Positions 1 to 11,284 of a DNA stretch of 64,000 nucleotides are shown here, piece by piece (positions within the stretch are counted from its first letter, which is position 1; the number at the start of each line of letters is the position of its first letter). The notes beneath the pieces are model-generated. The model was not told the origin of the DNA. It searched no databases and saw only the letters and a list, made by a program, of their open reading frames with translations. The stretch is from Lineolata rhizophorae (lineage: Eukaryota > Ascomycota > Dothideomycetes > Lineolatales > Lineolataceae), in contig MU001686.1 in NCBI GenBank assembly GCA_010093515.1, positions 156,147 through 220,146 on the forward strand, given 5' to 3'. The position numbers were made by a program, and so were the translations under genes.

Positions 1-997
1 AGTTCTTAAAGCTGATCCGACCTTGCCCTTTGAACTCCTCGTGGTACCACTTGGCGACTTTTGCATGCGCGAGCAGGCTGTAATGCCCGCACAGGAACCT
101 GCTCTCGAGACCAGATCCGGCGGCGGGCACGTCCTCGAATGATGGCCACAGCTCGCTCACCGGGTAGCCCGACCACTGCCAATTGCAGTACTGCGGCTCG
201 TTGATGGTGAACCACGTGTGCACGTGCTCGTCGTAGCGGCTGATGACGAACTTGGCGTATTCGAAAAAGTCGTCCACGATCTGCGGGCTGTTCCACGCGC
301 CGTACTCGTACACCAGCGCCAGCGGCGTGTCCCAGTGGAACAGCGTCACGTCGGGCTGCACGCCGTACTCTCGCATCGTCGCGATCACGTCGTCGTAGTG
401 CGCGACGGCCTCCTCGTTCACCGGGCCCTTGCCGAACGGGAAGAAGCGCGGCCAGCTGAAGCTCGGGCTGAAGCTCGGCACCCCCAGGGCGCCCAGCCGC
501 GCGATGTCCTCCTTGTACAGCCAGTAGTGCTCCGCGACGTTGTCGCCCGTCGTCCCGTCCGCCACGTACCCCGTCTGGTGCGTCAGGAAGTCCCACACGC
601 TCGGCCCTTTGCCCTCGGCGCGCGCCGCCCCCTCAATCTGGTACGCCGACGACGCCACGCCCCATCCGAAACCGGCTGGTAGCACGAGCCCGGACAAGGA
701 GGCGTCGTAGCTCGGCACGAAGGGGTGCAGCGGCCGCGCGGCGGGCGAGGAGAAGCCTGTGGCGACGGCCGGGTCGGGGAGGACCGTCGTGGAGTGCTGG
801 TCGGGCGTGACGTCGCCGACAAGAGACCAGAGGTAGTCGAGGGCTTCGGCCGAGTAGTCGGTGTTGGAGATGGTGGGCGGACCCGAGGGGCTGGCGGACG
901 TGGCCGTCGGGTTGGCTGAGGTGGTGGTGTTGAGGGCGGCGCTGGCGGCGCGGTGGGCGAGGAGGCTCAGCGCCGCGACGAGGGTGCGAGGGGCCAT
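1..997 (-). CDS. GH1 beta-glucosidase, N-terminal part (runs off the left edge)
   Basis: Family 1 glycoside hydrolase that would release terminal glucose from beta-glucosides; probably secreted or vacuolar. One uninterrupted frame of 332 codons starts at the ATG at 995-997 and is still open at base 1. The start MAPRTLVAALSLLAHRAASA reads as a signal peptide, followed by a Ser/Thr/Pro-rich linker of about 80 residues, longer than in compact GH1 enzymes. The GH1 core begins near residue 108 (LPAGFGWGVASSAYQIEGA), has the substrate-binding block TLFHWDTP, and the acid/base glutamate sits in FTINEPQ at about residue 267. The catalytic nucleophile (ENG-type motif) lies outside the window. No introns are needed. 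The family call is secure; substrate range cannot be read. Confidence 0.93.
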   Translation of the reverse strand, partial: MAPRTLVAALSLLAHRAASAALNTTTSANPTATSASPSGPPTISNTDYSAEALDYLWSLVGDVTPDQHSTTVLPDPAVATGFSSPAARPLHPFVPSYDASLSGLVLPAGFGWGVASSAYQIEGAARAEGKGPSVWDFLTHQTGYVADGTTGDNVAEHYWLYKEDIARLGALGVPSFSPSFSWPRFFPFGKGPVNEEAVAHYDDVIATMREYGVQPDVTLFHWDTPLALVYEYGAWNSPQIVDDFFEYAKFVISRYDEHVHTWFTINEPQYCNWQWSGYPVSELWPSFEDVPAAGSGLESRFLCGHYSLLAHAKVAKWYHEEFKGQGRISFKN

Positions 998-2918
998 GGT
1001 GCTGTTCGTCTTGGGATGGGACGCCAGCTGAACAGGAGCGACGCGACGGGCGCGGAAATCGCGTCCGAACGCGTTCTTTATAGGGCGTCATTTTTTTCCC
1101 CCTTGCGCTGGGATCGCGGGCGAGACCTTGGTATCCTGGGTACAAACTGCAAAGCACGCCAGGATCCAGGCCCGACGACGCGACTCGCTCAATGTGGCAT
1201 GAGGAAATCGTCCATGGCTTTTTGATTATTATTGCCGAGTCCCCACCGTTGTTGGCGGCGGCTGCGGAATGCGGTACCTGCGTGGGCAATTGATTGCCGT
1301 GGCCGGGGTGCGTTCCCGTGACAAGAACGGAGGGCGCCTGCCATATTGCGAAAGGAGGGAAAAGGATCGAGATAGCCGGCGAGGGGGCGGCGGTCCGTCT
1401 CCGCATTCGTCTTTGCTGTTTTTGGACGCCCCCGGTGCCTAGGTTGATTTCTAGACGTCGGTACTTCTAGTTTATTTGCCGGGAAGTGTTTTCTGGCAGG
1501 GGAGCCTGGCTCGACGATCAATTGGTTTAGCCGGGGAATCGAGCGCGGTTTGCGGCTTCGGGGAGGAGAGAAAAGAAAGAACATAGTTGGACGTGCCTAT
1601 GCAGAATGTTCTAAAGGCGAACACTGTAGACCTGACGTTGTGTCTTTGGGTTGTTTCAGGAAGACTCAATCATTTCGAGGCTCTGCGATCCGCGTGACGT
1701 GACCGCGTTCCCGGGATGTAGGGTTCTTCGCACGTGCTCCCGCTTGGACGTTGGACCGGCCATACCCACATTAAATGGGCGTTAAACGAAGAGGGATAAA
1801 ACGAATGATATTATTGCTATTATAGCAAATATACCAACTTGCAAGCTAGCTAGATGGTCACCAGTATACAAGAGAAAAAAAGAAGAAGATGCTAGTCTCT
1901 CGCCCGAACGGAGACGGAACCTCGGAGAACTGAGCGATGTTGCCTAATTAGGAAAAGTCGCCGTTCGATGCAGACTTGGTAGCATATCTGAGCTGAGTAA
2001 CTATCAGTCCCGACTTCTTTTGCAAGCCTGCATTAAGATGCTAGGCGGTACACGAACAGTTTTTGTAGCAAGTTCGAGCTGCAATCGTCTTCAAAAAAAG
2101 TTTCTACGCGATATTGCCCAGGAATCCCTCTCAGTGAAAGATTATGACCGGGTTCGGGCTTTCGTAGTAAAGTAGAGTGGAATGGAGAAAGGGCGGTCTA
2201 CTATGGAGGAAAGACATACATGCTTGTAGGTATGCGTATGTGATCACGTGCCTAGCTAGATGCACCAGCCCTTAACATACTACATAAGAAATAGGAAAAC
2301 TGTAGAATTAGTGGAATGCCTGATATTAAAAAAAGGGTTTCGGAAATATTCGCTTACCCCAATGTCAAGAAATTCTGTTAGGAACGTCGCTTAGAAACTT
2401 CTCTCCAAATGTGATCTCCATGTAGGACACTAGATATGTTATGAGTGCAGCAGACTATCGACGTACAAGCAGCATGTAAGTATCATCGATAATAGCTCTT
2501 GACGAGCCCGCGATCGTGGTACACTCTATTAAACGAGCCTATGGCCAGTTCCACTAATAGTTAAACACTTAGATCTTTGACATAAATGCTAGAATAAGCA
2601 AGCATATGCACTAAGTTGTGTATAATTTTTCAGCTTGCAAGACATGCCACCGGTACAAAGTTCCAAAAGGTTGAGAGCATGATCTTGGCAGAAAGCCACA
2701 GCCTAACGTTCAGGAATGTCTCGGAGTGGTGTGGCGCATGTGGCTGTACAAGAGTTCAGCCAATAACTTAGAAAAGGCTGGATAGGCAAAACCTGATAAG
2801 AAACAAGGCTGAAGTCTCGCCTCGCTGGTGATTCGGGCTCTAAGACTCCTACCTCTGTCTTTGTCGTCTTCTATTTACCATTCGCGACTTACGAGGTCAG
2901 ATCCAGCAGTCTCGACAA
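998..2918. other. 1.9-kb intergenic region
   Basis: Shared upstream region of the divergent beta-glucosidase and membrane-protein genes. Bases to about 1750 are GC-balanced; from about 1780 to 2750 the DNA is AT-rich with no convincing open frame. I see no RNA gene and no clear transposon ends. Confidence 0.5.
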
Positions 2919-4106
2919 ATGCGCTCGTCTTCAGTTCAAACATATTTCCTAAATGCTTGCCTAAGCATCCTACTGTGCCACTCGCTTCAAACTACAGCTT
3001 TTGGACTTCATCCAGCTCCAGAGATAACGGAACCGGCACGTCTCTACCGCAGACGTGTTGTGGATCCGGAGAGACCACGATTTTACGGTTATTCACTTAT
3101 TTCAGGGTCCATTTCTAGGAATGCAGAGTGTATGCTTGACCAAATTCGCAACTCTCGGGCACGCTTGAATGGGACTGACAACTTGCAAAGGGTCTACCTC
3201 CAGCTGCGATGCAGCCCACACGTTCAATGTTGAAACCGTTGACGAAACAGTGTATGCTCACTGTTCGACACCCGCAGCTGAGATCCTTGGTGTTCAGATT
3301 GGACAGGCGGACTTAATTACATCATGTTCCGGGGCAATGGCATTTGGTATCTCGGATAGCTGGGATTGGTATTAACGACATTCCCTAAGCGTTAGCATGT
3401 AAAACTGACGAAGAATCATTACAGCGGCGATCTGGGAACCTGCTTATTCAACACTATATACCCCGATCCAGCATCCACTTCGCCCACGTTCGCTGCCTCG
3501 TGCAACACAAGCGGTGATGGCGGCATATACTTACGCGCAACCACTATGCCCACATCATCGCAGTCAGACACTCCTTCCTCTTCCACAGCCTCTTCTGCCA
3601 CCACTACTACCACCGCACCTGTACCTTCAGCCTCCCACATCGAGAGCACGGGCTCACCGGTTCCCAGGGAATCTTCGCTGACCAGCGAAGCGCCGAACAC
3701 ACCAACAGAAGAAAGCGATATCGAGAACAGCGGCAATGATCACGATGATGGTGGGCTTAATACAGAAACAATCGTGGCATTGGCAGTTGGTCTTGGCGTT
3801 GGCATACCGACTATCGTGCTCATGCTGTTCGCATGGCTACGCCCGCGCGCGCCAGCTACATCATCTATAAAACCAAAGCCGCCGCAACTGCTACAGCCGG
3901 CTCCTCCTCAGCCACCGATACCTCTTGCTCCTATGAGGCCGTCGACGAGTGCTTCATCGATGAATAATTCCACGCCGGCAAATGCAGCGTCAACAGAGTT
4001 TCCGCAACCTGCAAATGCTGTACCGATGGATAATTCGGCGCGGCATGCGATCGGACAGTCTGCGGAGTCGTATGTGACAGCAAGACAAAGGCTGGATGGA
4101 GATTAG
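2919..4106 (+). CDS. Single-pass membrane protein with Cys-containing ectodomain
   Basis: Unrecognised type I membrane protein. Proposed exons are 2919-3127, 3204-3368 and 3425-4106, giving 351 residues; phases agree, but the first intron has competing donors (for example near 3087 or 3107). The N-terminus (SVQTYFLNACLSILLCHSLQ) looks like a signal peptide. About six cysteines lie in the ectodomain, followed by a Ser/Thr stalk, an acidic patch (ESDIENSGNDHDDGG), one membrane segment (IVALAVGLGVGIPTIVLMLF) with basic residues after it, and a Pro-rich cytosolic tail. This layout is common among fungal surface and sensor-like proteins, but no named domain is recognisable. The 3' exon and membrane segment are well supported; the 5' half is tentative. 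Confidence 0.55.
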
Positions 4107-4633
4107 TGGTGTATCGAATGTTAGGTTGAATCGAATTGGTTCTACCGTATCAGCTGACATTTGTGAAATGTACCTTGATCCCGAAAAGCTGTGGAGCTTT
4201 CAAGGGCTATCAATAAGCTAAGCTTTTTAGTTAAGTGTACTAGTAAATGCCACCAGAATGGTGAAATAATTTTCAAATTGCTTTTATTGTCTGATTCTCC
4301 ACTGCTATGTTGACATGCTATGTTCGGGATCTGCGGTTATGACTCATATATTTACTTTCATAAGCCCTATATAATTTAGGTACAAGAAGGTCTTTTGTGG
4401 AATAAATGTTTGAATTTGTAGATAGGCTCTTCCAATAACCAGTAAACAACACCGTTTCTGCCGGCTACCCTTGCCTATGCTGTGTGACCGCTCTCGACCG
4501 CGTGTTCCACCTAGGCTGCCCCGCAATGCTAGCACATCCTCAATGAGTCAATCATAGATTGGAGGACAGAACGCAAGCTATATTAACATCCTAAATTCGT
4601 TTTGCATTGCTCTCGGAAGCTTTTTTATTTAGC
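4107..4633. other. Intergenic region, 0.5 kb
   Basis: AT-rich spacer between two plus-strand genes; presumably the 3' end of one and promoter of the next. No coding frame or repeat seen. Confidence 0.5.
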
Positions 4634-6626
4634 ATGATGCACTCTTTACCAATCACCGGAACCGTTCGCGACCGTTTCGTCGAGGTATCCGCTCTCCTCT
4701 ACCAGCTCGATCCCGTGCGAGGAGAGCCTACCGCGCATGATCTCGACCAGGAACTTACTCACGAGAGTGGAATGTTGAAAGAGAGACTACTAAAACGCAA
4801 ATTCCTCAATTCTTTTGCCCTGATCTGCGCTACAAAGAAAGACGGACCGAGCGTCTCGGCTGCTTGCTTGGAGGAGGGATTTCCAGACGGAACGGTTGTA
4901 CGGATCGCCAGCAACAGCGGCGTGTGCGACACCGTTCTACTCCAGCTACAACAGATTGTGACAATCTTGAATCAGGTTGCAGATCGGGGTGAGTGGCCTA
5001 TTCTCTGTGAGCTGGTGGTCAGCATGTATCGCATGGCTGATATTCCCTATAGTCCTCCATCCATCGGCCGGTGTCGCTGACGTGTTCCAGAGGATTGTCA
5101 CTCTTGACAGAACCAATATCTGGCTCTACTTGAAGGACATCGCATCTTCTCAGCAAGTGTCAAATATATCGATCGAAGCGGTCGAAATGCGTTTGCAGGA
5201 GATCGAGTCGTCGACGCCTGCCGGACTGTTCGCCCGGGTGCAGTTCGTTGAATGGTTGAAACAGCTATTGGAAGTCAAGGACATAAAACCCAACCCGGGC
5301 CTAGACTCGCTCATGGGCCTTGTACGATGGGCGCAAGAGGCTAGGCAGTACTCGGAACTCATAGGGCATATATTCTCTATGACTGACTGCGACCTCCCTA
5401 GGTGGCTCTCTTCGATCTGGAAGTTAGGACGTTACGGAGTGGCATCTAAAGCCTTAGTGCGACTTGCCTCTGAGTTTCCCTCTCTGTTCAATCCAATGAG
5501 AGTGGAGTCAGTAGTAGCGCCTCAAGCAATTCCATACAAAGCAACCCGAGAGTCGCCACTAAGGAGTGTTTTGAAGAGAGTCGTGGGACATCGCACAGAT
5601 GATTACATCTCACGACTTAGGGCAGTCTGGAATGCAAGGAACCCGGAGACAGAGTTCCGAAATGTCTGCTCGCTTGATCTCGTTGTCCATGCTGAAATGC
5701 AGTTGCTCAGCTTCTATGACCACCACCCGGAGCGCATGCCCAACTTTCGGTTCATTGGCGTCAGCAAAAAGTCGTGCTACCTTTGCCACTTACTTCTCGC
5801 CGCCCACCCAAATTTGTTTAACGTATCATCGTGCCATCAAAAACTTTATCCGCGATGGATCCCTCCAATATCGAGCGACCCAACTATCTACAGGCGGTAT
5901 AGAAATCTCACGTCCAATTTGACCAAAACGATGGAATCCATAGCGAAGCAAGAGCTTGAAGGCCGCCTAGGCGCACCTCGCAGAGCTGCTCCTGCAGACT
6001 CAACCGGCGGGCCGTCTCTTTCCGATTCAAGAACGCCTGCCGTGATAGGAGCTGCAACATCAATCTCTGTGCGTTCAGAGAGCCCCCCAGTTTATCGGGA
6101 GGACGATGAGATGGGGGGAGTTGCAGTAAAGCAGGACAGTGATCAGCTCATGTCGTCGTCGATCGAAGTTGTGGAGCTCTCACGAACCAGCATGGACGAA
6201 TGTGAACTTGTCGGTAGCGTGCCTGACACACAGATGTCAGACCTATTCACTTCTTCAAGGATCGTCTTCCACTTTATCAGGGCAGATGACATGAGCAGAC
6301 AGGACATCATTTGCATGGGGGATATCACCTGCCCGTCGACTCGCAGGCCGTCATGGGAGAAACTGATCAAGATCCTCGCGGACGACAGCGACTTTGGGCT
6401 CGGGTTCAAGCACGGCCAAGACTATTTCATGGTTAACGGTCGAATACGAGTCGGAAGCGAACGGCAATTCCTCGCCTGCCTGCAGTACCTCTATAATATG
6501 AACAACTGGAGCTCGGAGGCACTCGTCTACAGCGTCAAGATTCAAGACGCAACTCCTGTCCATTCTAGAGCCCCTGCAGCAACGGAGCCTCGCGACCAGA
6601 TCGTTTCTGGGGTTCCAGTGGATTGA
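4634..6626 (+). CDS. OTT_1508-like deaminase family protein
   Basis: Putative zinc-dependent deaminase of the fungal-expanded OTT_1508-like family; the substrate is unknown, with nucleotide or nucleic-acid bases suspected from the superfamily. Exons are 4634-4988 and 5053-6626 (642 residues); the 64-nt intron has GTGAGT, a GCTGAT branch and TATAG. The first ATG is MMHSLPITG; an upstream in-frame TTG at 4607 is not a likely start. Catalytic signatures are intact: HAE at residues 331-333 (VVHAEMQLLSFY) and CxxC at 360-363 (KKSCYLCHLLL), giving three zinc ligands and the proton-shuttling glutamate. A helical N-terminal region precedes the fold. A Ser/acidic linker follows, then a second globular-looking C-terminal region of about 110 residues that I do not recognise. 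No signal peptide or membrane segment. Confidence 0.82.
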
Positions 6627-7149
6627 ACGTGGCAAATGGGCCGGCATAAACGATTGAGCCCCACACACGCTATACCATATGGTGATGGAATGGTTTTGCA
6701 CGGCAAACCCAGCGATGCGCCGTTTAAGGCGTCTACAGATTGCACTGGTGAACGGTTGCGACTAAAATGACAGCTTCGGACATGACGGCTACGCTGTCTT
6801 TCAAATCTTCGAAATCGCGGATATTTCTGTCGTTAGCGTACTTGGCAAAGCCAGACTGATACTCTGTAAGCTGGGATTGAACAAAGGCGGGATTGCGTCT
6901 GTAGTGTCAGACGACAGAAGCCGAGGGTGAACAAAACGCGAAAAGTTTCACACCAAACTCCATATGGAAGAAATGATTGGTCGTGCAGCACCTTGCAGCC
7001 CCGGCCAATCAGTGTGTCTGAATCTCCCCCACCATGTGCCACTTCCGCCCGAAGCCCGCTCTCTCCACCATTCCCAACGACCCTTGCTACAGCTTCTCTA
7101 TATCAGTCGCAGCACTCTACGCACCGCTTTTACTGCATACACGACAACC
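6627..7149. other. Intergenic region with promoter
   Basis: Spacer of 523 bases between two plus-strand genes. It contains a CCAAT pair near its 3' end (listed separately). A frame upstream of the next gene, open from 6964, is not conserved-looking and is taken as leader. Confidence 0.5.
6976..7009 (+). promoter_or_regulatory. Paired CCAAT boxes
   Basis: An inverted CCAAT (ATTGG, 6976-6980) and a direct CCAAT (7005-7009) lie 29 bases apart, about 140-170 bases before the ATG at 7150. CCAAT boxes bind the HAP complex in fungi. The spacing suits a core promoter of the downstream gene; function is inferred from sequence only. Confidence 0.45.
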
Positions 7150-8718
7150 ATGGCCCCGCGAGACGACGACAAGAAGCCTGACAGGCCCATCAATCCCTTC
7201 CTCGCCTTCCGTGACCTTGTCGACGAGCACGTCTCGTCGATGCTTCAAAGTGTCATCGGGTTGCCCTCGGCAATCACCCGGCAGCCGTCACACAGTCAAT
7301 GGATGGACCAGAACTACCCGCGCGACAACGCGAAATCGGCGTCCGGTGCAGCGGAGCAACGAAAGCCGGATGGCGGCGACAACGGCAGCAAAGAGACTGC
7401 CGATGCACCCACGATGCCGATCGAGGAGTGGAATCGCCACGCCGAGGGAATCCGCGAGATCATGCGGCAGTTCTGGGGCCGGTCGGACAACGAGGAGAGG
7501 GATCTCTTTGACAAGAAGGTGCGGGAAAGGCGAGAGCAGATGAAGAAGTTCTTTGAGGAGAGGAGGGCCGGACGGTCCGGTGCTGCGGTGGAAAGTAGCG
7601 GGGATACCTGCCCGTATGGACCGGCGTCGCCGGCGCAGGCGGAACGGGCGCACCAGCGCGTGGAGAAGATGGGCGAAATTTGGGATGATGCGGCCGTGCC
7701 CGGAAACCAACGAGAGGGCGTGGAAGAAGACAGCAAAAATGATCGTGATGGGCACGGCAAGGAGTATGTATACTGCTTCGACAACTTCCCTGCCAGATTT
7801 GGCTTCCAGATCGAGGACCCACACACTGCGTTTCATTCACTCTGGACGGATCCGTTTTTGGACATTTCTTCACGCTTCCCCATCAGCAGCCGCGTGTACC
7901 TGAGTCGTTCGCTCTATTCTCCCTTGTGGCTAGAACAACATCCGGTGTACGGCGCTCAAGGTGCTAGGTGGAGGGCTGCATTCGAAGATCTTGTTAAGGA
8001 GGAAGGCGGGGAAGTCGCAAGACCATCAACACAAAATGGGGAAGTGGAGAGTCCGCACGACTGGCTAATGCGGGTAGGGAAGAAGCCCGTGGGATCCGAC
8101 GGTGACATACTCGGATCTTACTTAACGGGGATTTTCAACGACCTCCGGGACAAATACTTCGATCCCACTCTACCATCTATCTTCGATCGCGCCTCCCAAG
8201 AGGACAGATCTCAAGTACCACACGCTCATCACAACGAGGATACCGACCCGGATACATCCGCAGATGAATACCCGGACACCGAACTCGATATGTACGAGCG
8301 TCTCCTTGACCTGCAGACCTCCGCCTCGGCCGACTCAACCGTGGCCTCGACCTCTAAGACCACCTCATCTTCATATTCCTACTCCTCCGAGACAACCTCC
8401 GCCGAAGGCAAGCCGTCTATACTCTCTGAACTAACGACTACAACTCGGGAGTTGCAGCCCGATGGTAGTATGAAGACGACCACGGTGCTCCGCAAGCGAT
8501 TTGCCGATGGTCGGGAGGAAAATTCTGAGACTGTGCACACTACGCCCGCGCAGAATAGGAAGCAGATCGAAGCGGCTGCTCTGCCGCCAGTGGAGGATCG
8601 CAGTGTGCAGACCCAGGCCGTGGAACCGCAACGCCCAACCGATGGCTCGGAGGGGAACAAATCGCAGCAGAAGAAGAACAATGGAAACAGGGGTGGAGGA
8701 TGGTTCTGGTCCGGCTAA
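7150..8718 (+). CDS. Conserved fungal protein of unknown function, 522 aa
   Basis: Intronless frame, starting MAPRDDDKKPDRPINPF. I do not recognise a catalytic domain. The N-terminal part is hydrophilic with a charged helix (ERDLFDKKVRERREQMKKFFEERR, in part coiled-coil-like). The middle has a structured-looking block rich in aromatic residues (YVYCFDNFPARFGF; VYLSRSLYSPLWLEQHPVYG). A Ser/Thr-rich stretch (STSKTTSSSYSYSSETTS) precedes a segment reading VLRKRFADGREENSETVHT, which resembles a recurring motif in uncharacterised ascomycete proteins. The C-terminus ends GGGWFWSG. The chosen ATG follows the CCAAT pair and a short leader; a longer in-frame start at 6964 exists. No signal peptide. 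Confidence 0.75.
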   Translation: MAPRDDDKKPDRPINPFLAFRDLVDEHVSSMLQSVIGLPSAITRQPSHSQWMDQNYPRDNAKSASGAAEQRKPDGGDNGSKETADAPTMPIEEWNRHAEGIREIMRQFWGRSDNEERDLFDKKVRERREQMKKFFEERRAGRSGAAVESSGDTCPYGPASPAQAERAHQRVEKMGEIWDDAAVPGNQREGVEEDSKNDRDGHGKEYVYCFDNFPARFGFQIEDPHTAFHSLWTDPFLDISSRFPISSRVYLSRSLYSPLWLEQHPVYGAQGARWRAAFEDLVKEEGGEVARPSTQNGEVESPHDWLMRVGKKPVGSDGDILGSYLTGIFNDLRDKYFDPTLPSIFDRASQEDRSQVPHAHHNEDTDPDTSADEYPDTELDMYERLLDLQTSASADSTVASTSKTTSSSYSYSSETTSAEGKPSILSELTTTTRELQPDGSMKTTTVLRKRFADGREENSETVHTTPAQNRKQIEAAALPPVEDRSVQTQAVEPQRPTDGSEGNKSQQKKNNGNRGGGWFWSG

Positions 8719-9211
8719 GCTGAGGATCGCTGTATGAGATATGTAGGGAATAACTTTGGGCGCAATTTGGGTAAACGGGAGTTGAATTGGTCGGAAGATA
8801 TGCGTCAGACTGCATCTCTCTCCCTGCTCAACCACGTAGTTTGTCACTGGCATTTCATTTGTATTATCACATATCAAATCAACAATCAAATGGGAGAAAC
8901 TTGTCATCCCCAACCCCGAAATATTACGACATACTCACGCACTCGGATCGTCATTGTTGGAATTATGGGTATTGTTATAGACCTATGTCCATTAGGACTC
9001 GGTGCCATGAGTGCAAAACACCATTTGGAAGTTCATGGAACCCCGTCGGACGGCGCAATCATCGTGACTTTAAGTATCAATCGATCGAGTTCTCTTCCAT
9101 CTATCAACCCATTCTAAAACCGCGATGGGAATAATGAAGTAGCCATAGAAAGCACTACCAAATTCAACGGAGCGTCCTATCCATACTAATCAATTCCTTC
9201 GTATGTGCGCC
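8719..9211. other. Convergent 3' intergenic region
   Basis: The 3' ends of two convergent genes face each other here across 493 bases. Short open frames look random. No RNA gene or repeat seen. Confidence 0.5.
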
Positions 9212-11284
9212 TTACGTTCCATCTCCCCTTCCCATCTCCCCTCTCATCGGCGTCGTGAGCACGTATCTCCAAGCCTCCTCCCCATCAATATACAATCGAT
9301 ACGTCAAGACACTTTGTTCCCCATGCTCTGGCACCTCCACGCTCACAACGCCCACCTTACTATTCCCATCCGGGAGATACTTCAAGCGCACATCCTCGCC
9401 ATCTTCTTGCTTATACGTCCGCCACGGCAAATAAAACATGCCCAGCGGCGACGCCGAAAACTCGTGCACAACCGGCTGCTGTATCTCTCCCGGAGCGCCA
9501 GAAAACAGCCCATGCGGCGCCGCCTCACCGCCTCCCTCCGCATCGCGGATCGCCGCCGCCGCGGGAAACGCAGTCGCGCCGAACTCGTGCCTATCGCCGC
9601 TGAGCACGACGATGCCGACGCCCAGCTCGGCGGACGCGGCCCACATGGCATCGAGCACCTTGCGGCGCTCGCGCAGGAACCCGCCCCAGGTGTCCTCGCC
9701 GCCGAAGCGCCAGTTCTTGGTGAAGGGCACCGAGGAGACGACGACTTTCCAGCGGACGCGCGGGTGCGGGGGCGGGGCGCGCAGCCAGTCCAGCAGCGCG
9801 GCGAGCTGCGCCTCGCCCAGCATGGTGGCGTTGGCGTGCGGCGGCGGCGAGCGGTAGCGCCGCGTGTCGAGCAGGAAGAAGGAGAGCGGGCCCTGGGTGA
9901 AGGCCGAGTAGGTGGCGTTGGGCGTGACGGGCGGCGGGTTGGGCGCGCCGTTGTAGAGGCCGAAGGCGTCGGCGGCAGGGAGAAGGACCCCTGTTTCGCC
10001 CGACGCCCAGTCGTTTGCGATCTCGTGGTCGTCCCAGACGTGCAGCCAAGGGAGCTCGGCGGAGGGCGCCGAGTTGACGGCGGACCAGTCGGGCGAGGCG
10101 TAGACTTGGCGATACTCCCGGCGGTAAGTCTCGATGTCGGTGCCAAAGCGGTGCGGCACGTCGACGTAGATGAAGTCCCCTAGGAATAGCATGAAGGCGG
10201 GCTTGAGTCGCTGAGAGTAGAGTTTGGGTAGTACGGTGGAGAGAGTACGGAGGCCTGGGATGGAGAGCGGATGGGCGAATGGCGTGTAAGGAACCCGTGG
10301 CTTGATGCAGCTGCTGTGGAGGAAGGTGAAGGACTCGCCGGCCGAAGAGCGCTTTGAGACGTGACCGATGGGCGGCGCCGTGATGAAGAAACCTGTCTGG
10401 TTGTTGGACGTTGCATACTGATAGCGAGTGTCGGGGTATAGGCCGGGGATCTTGAGAGTGGTCGTGAAATCGGTTTCGTTGGAAAGTACGGTTACCGTCC
10501 CAGCGGACTTCCAGGCATCATCAAGGATTTTCTCGGTCGTATCTGCTGAATTTAAATATTCCGCTCGCCTGTAGGACAGAAATAAGGGTAGTTCAGACGC
10601 CCGGGGCTCGCGAATGAGGATATTGGCGGAGTCGTGAGAAACGTAGCCAGCCCTGGCAAACGCAAGATCGTGTGCTTGATGGAAGAGCCGAGAACTCAAT
10701 GTTAAGTCAGCGCACATGAGCATAAGTGCCGCATTGATAGCAAATGTTGCGAGGCTCCACATCCCCGACGCTGGACTCGGACTGCCGAGCAGCAGTGTCT
10801 TCAAGATCTTTGGGTCTCGTCGCTCGACCGTAACCGTTTCTTGTACGTCTAGTTCTTTGACCGACTCTCCTCCCGCACCCTCTGCGTCCGATCCGTCGCT
10901 TGATTCCGTATCTGAGGGCCTTATAGTCGTCTCCTTCGTTACTATCTCTAGCTCATCGGATAAGACATTGTACGGACTTGTCTTGCGCAAGCCGATCGCA
11001 AAGGACACTACGTAAACGGCGCCTAGACTCGATAGTATCCTAGGAAGAAACTTCGGCGGATCATCAGCAATAGAGCTCTCCGGAAGCTATGGTAATGTGC
11101 GCAAAGTAACATTATGGGGCGAAAGAGATACTCACGCTCGCTGGTATCTATCCACACGGGAGATATTAGCCGTGGTCACCCGTTTGTCTAGGCTCGGGAA
11201 GCTCACCCATCGCAAGAATACGTAGCCGCATATCCTCAGCGTGATCGAGGATATGGCCGATATTACGTCTGTCGCCGACACCAT
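9212..11284 (-). CDS. PhoD-like phosphatase with N-terminal membrane segments
   Basis: Metallophosphatase of the PhoD family, probably anchored in a membrane with a lumenal or extracellular catalytic domain. Exons on the minus strand are 11284-11207, 11147-11136 and 11086-9212 (654 residues). The second exon is only 12 nt (Ile-Pro-Ala-Ser) between introns of 59 and 49 nt, both phase 0. Two or three hydrophobic segments fill the first 150 residues (around FLPRILSSLGAVYVVSFAIG and WSLATFAINAALMLMCA). Catalytic motifs follow in family order: LGDFIYVDVP, WDDHEIANDW, LDTRRYRSP and VLSGDRHEFGAT, covering the usual metal ligands. The N-terminus MVSATDVISAISS with LRICGYVFLRW matches the usual start of fungal members, which is why 11284 was chosen over an upstream frame. 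The substrate is unknown. Confidence 0.9.

Noticed and set aside
6-596. Long minus-strand frame overlapping the beta-glucosidase
   Set aside because: It is the wrong frame of the GH1 gene; the frame carrying the NEP catalytic motif is open throughout.
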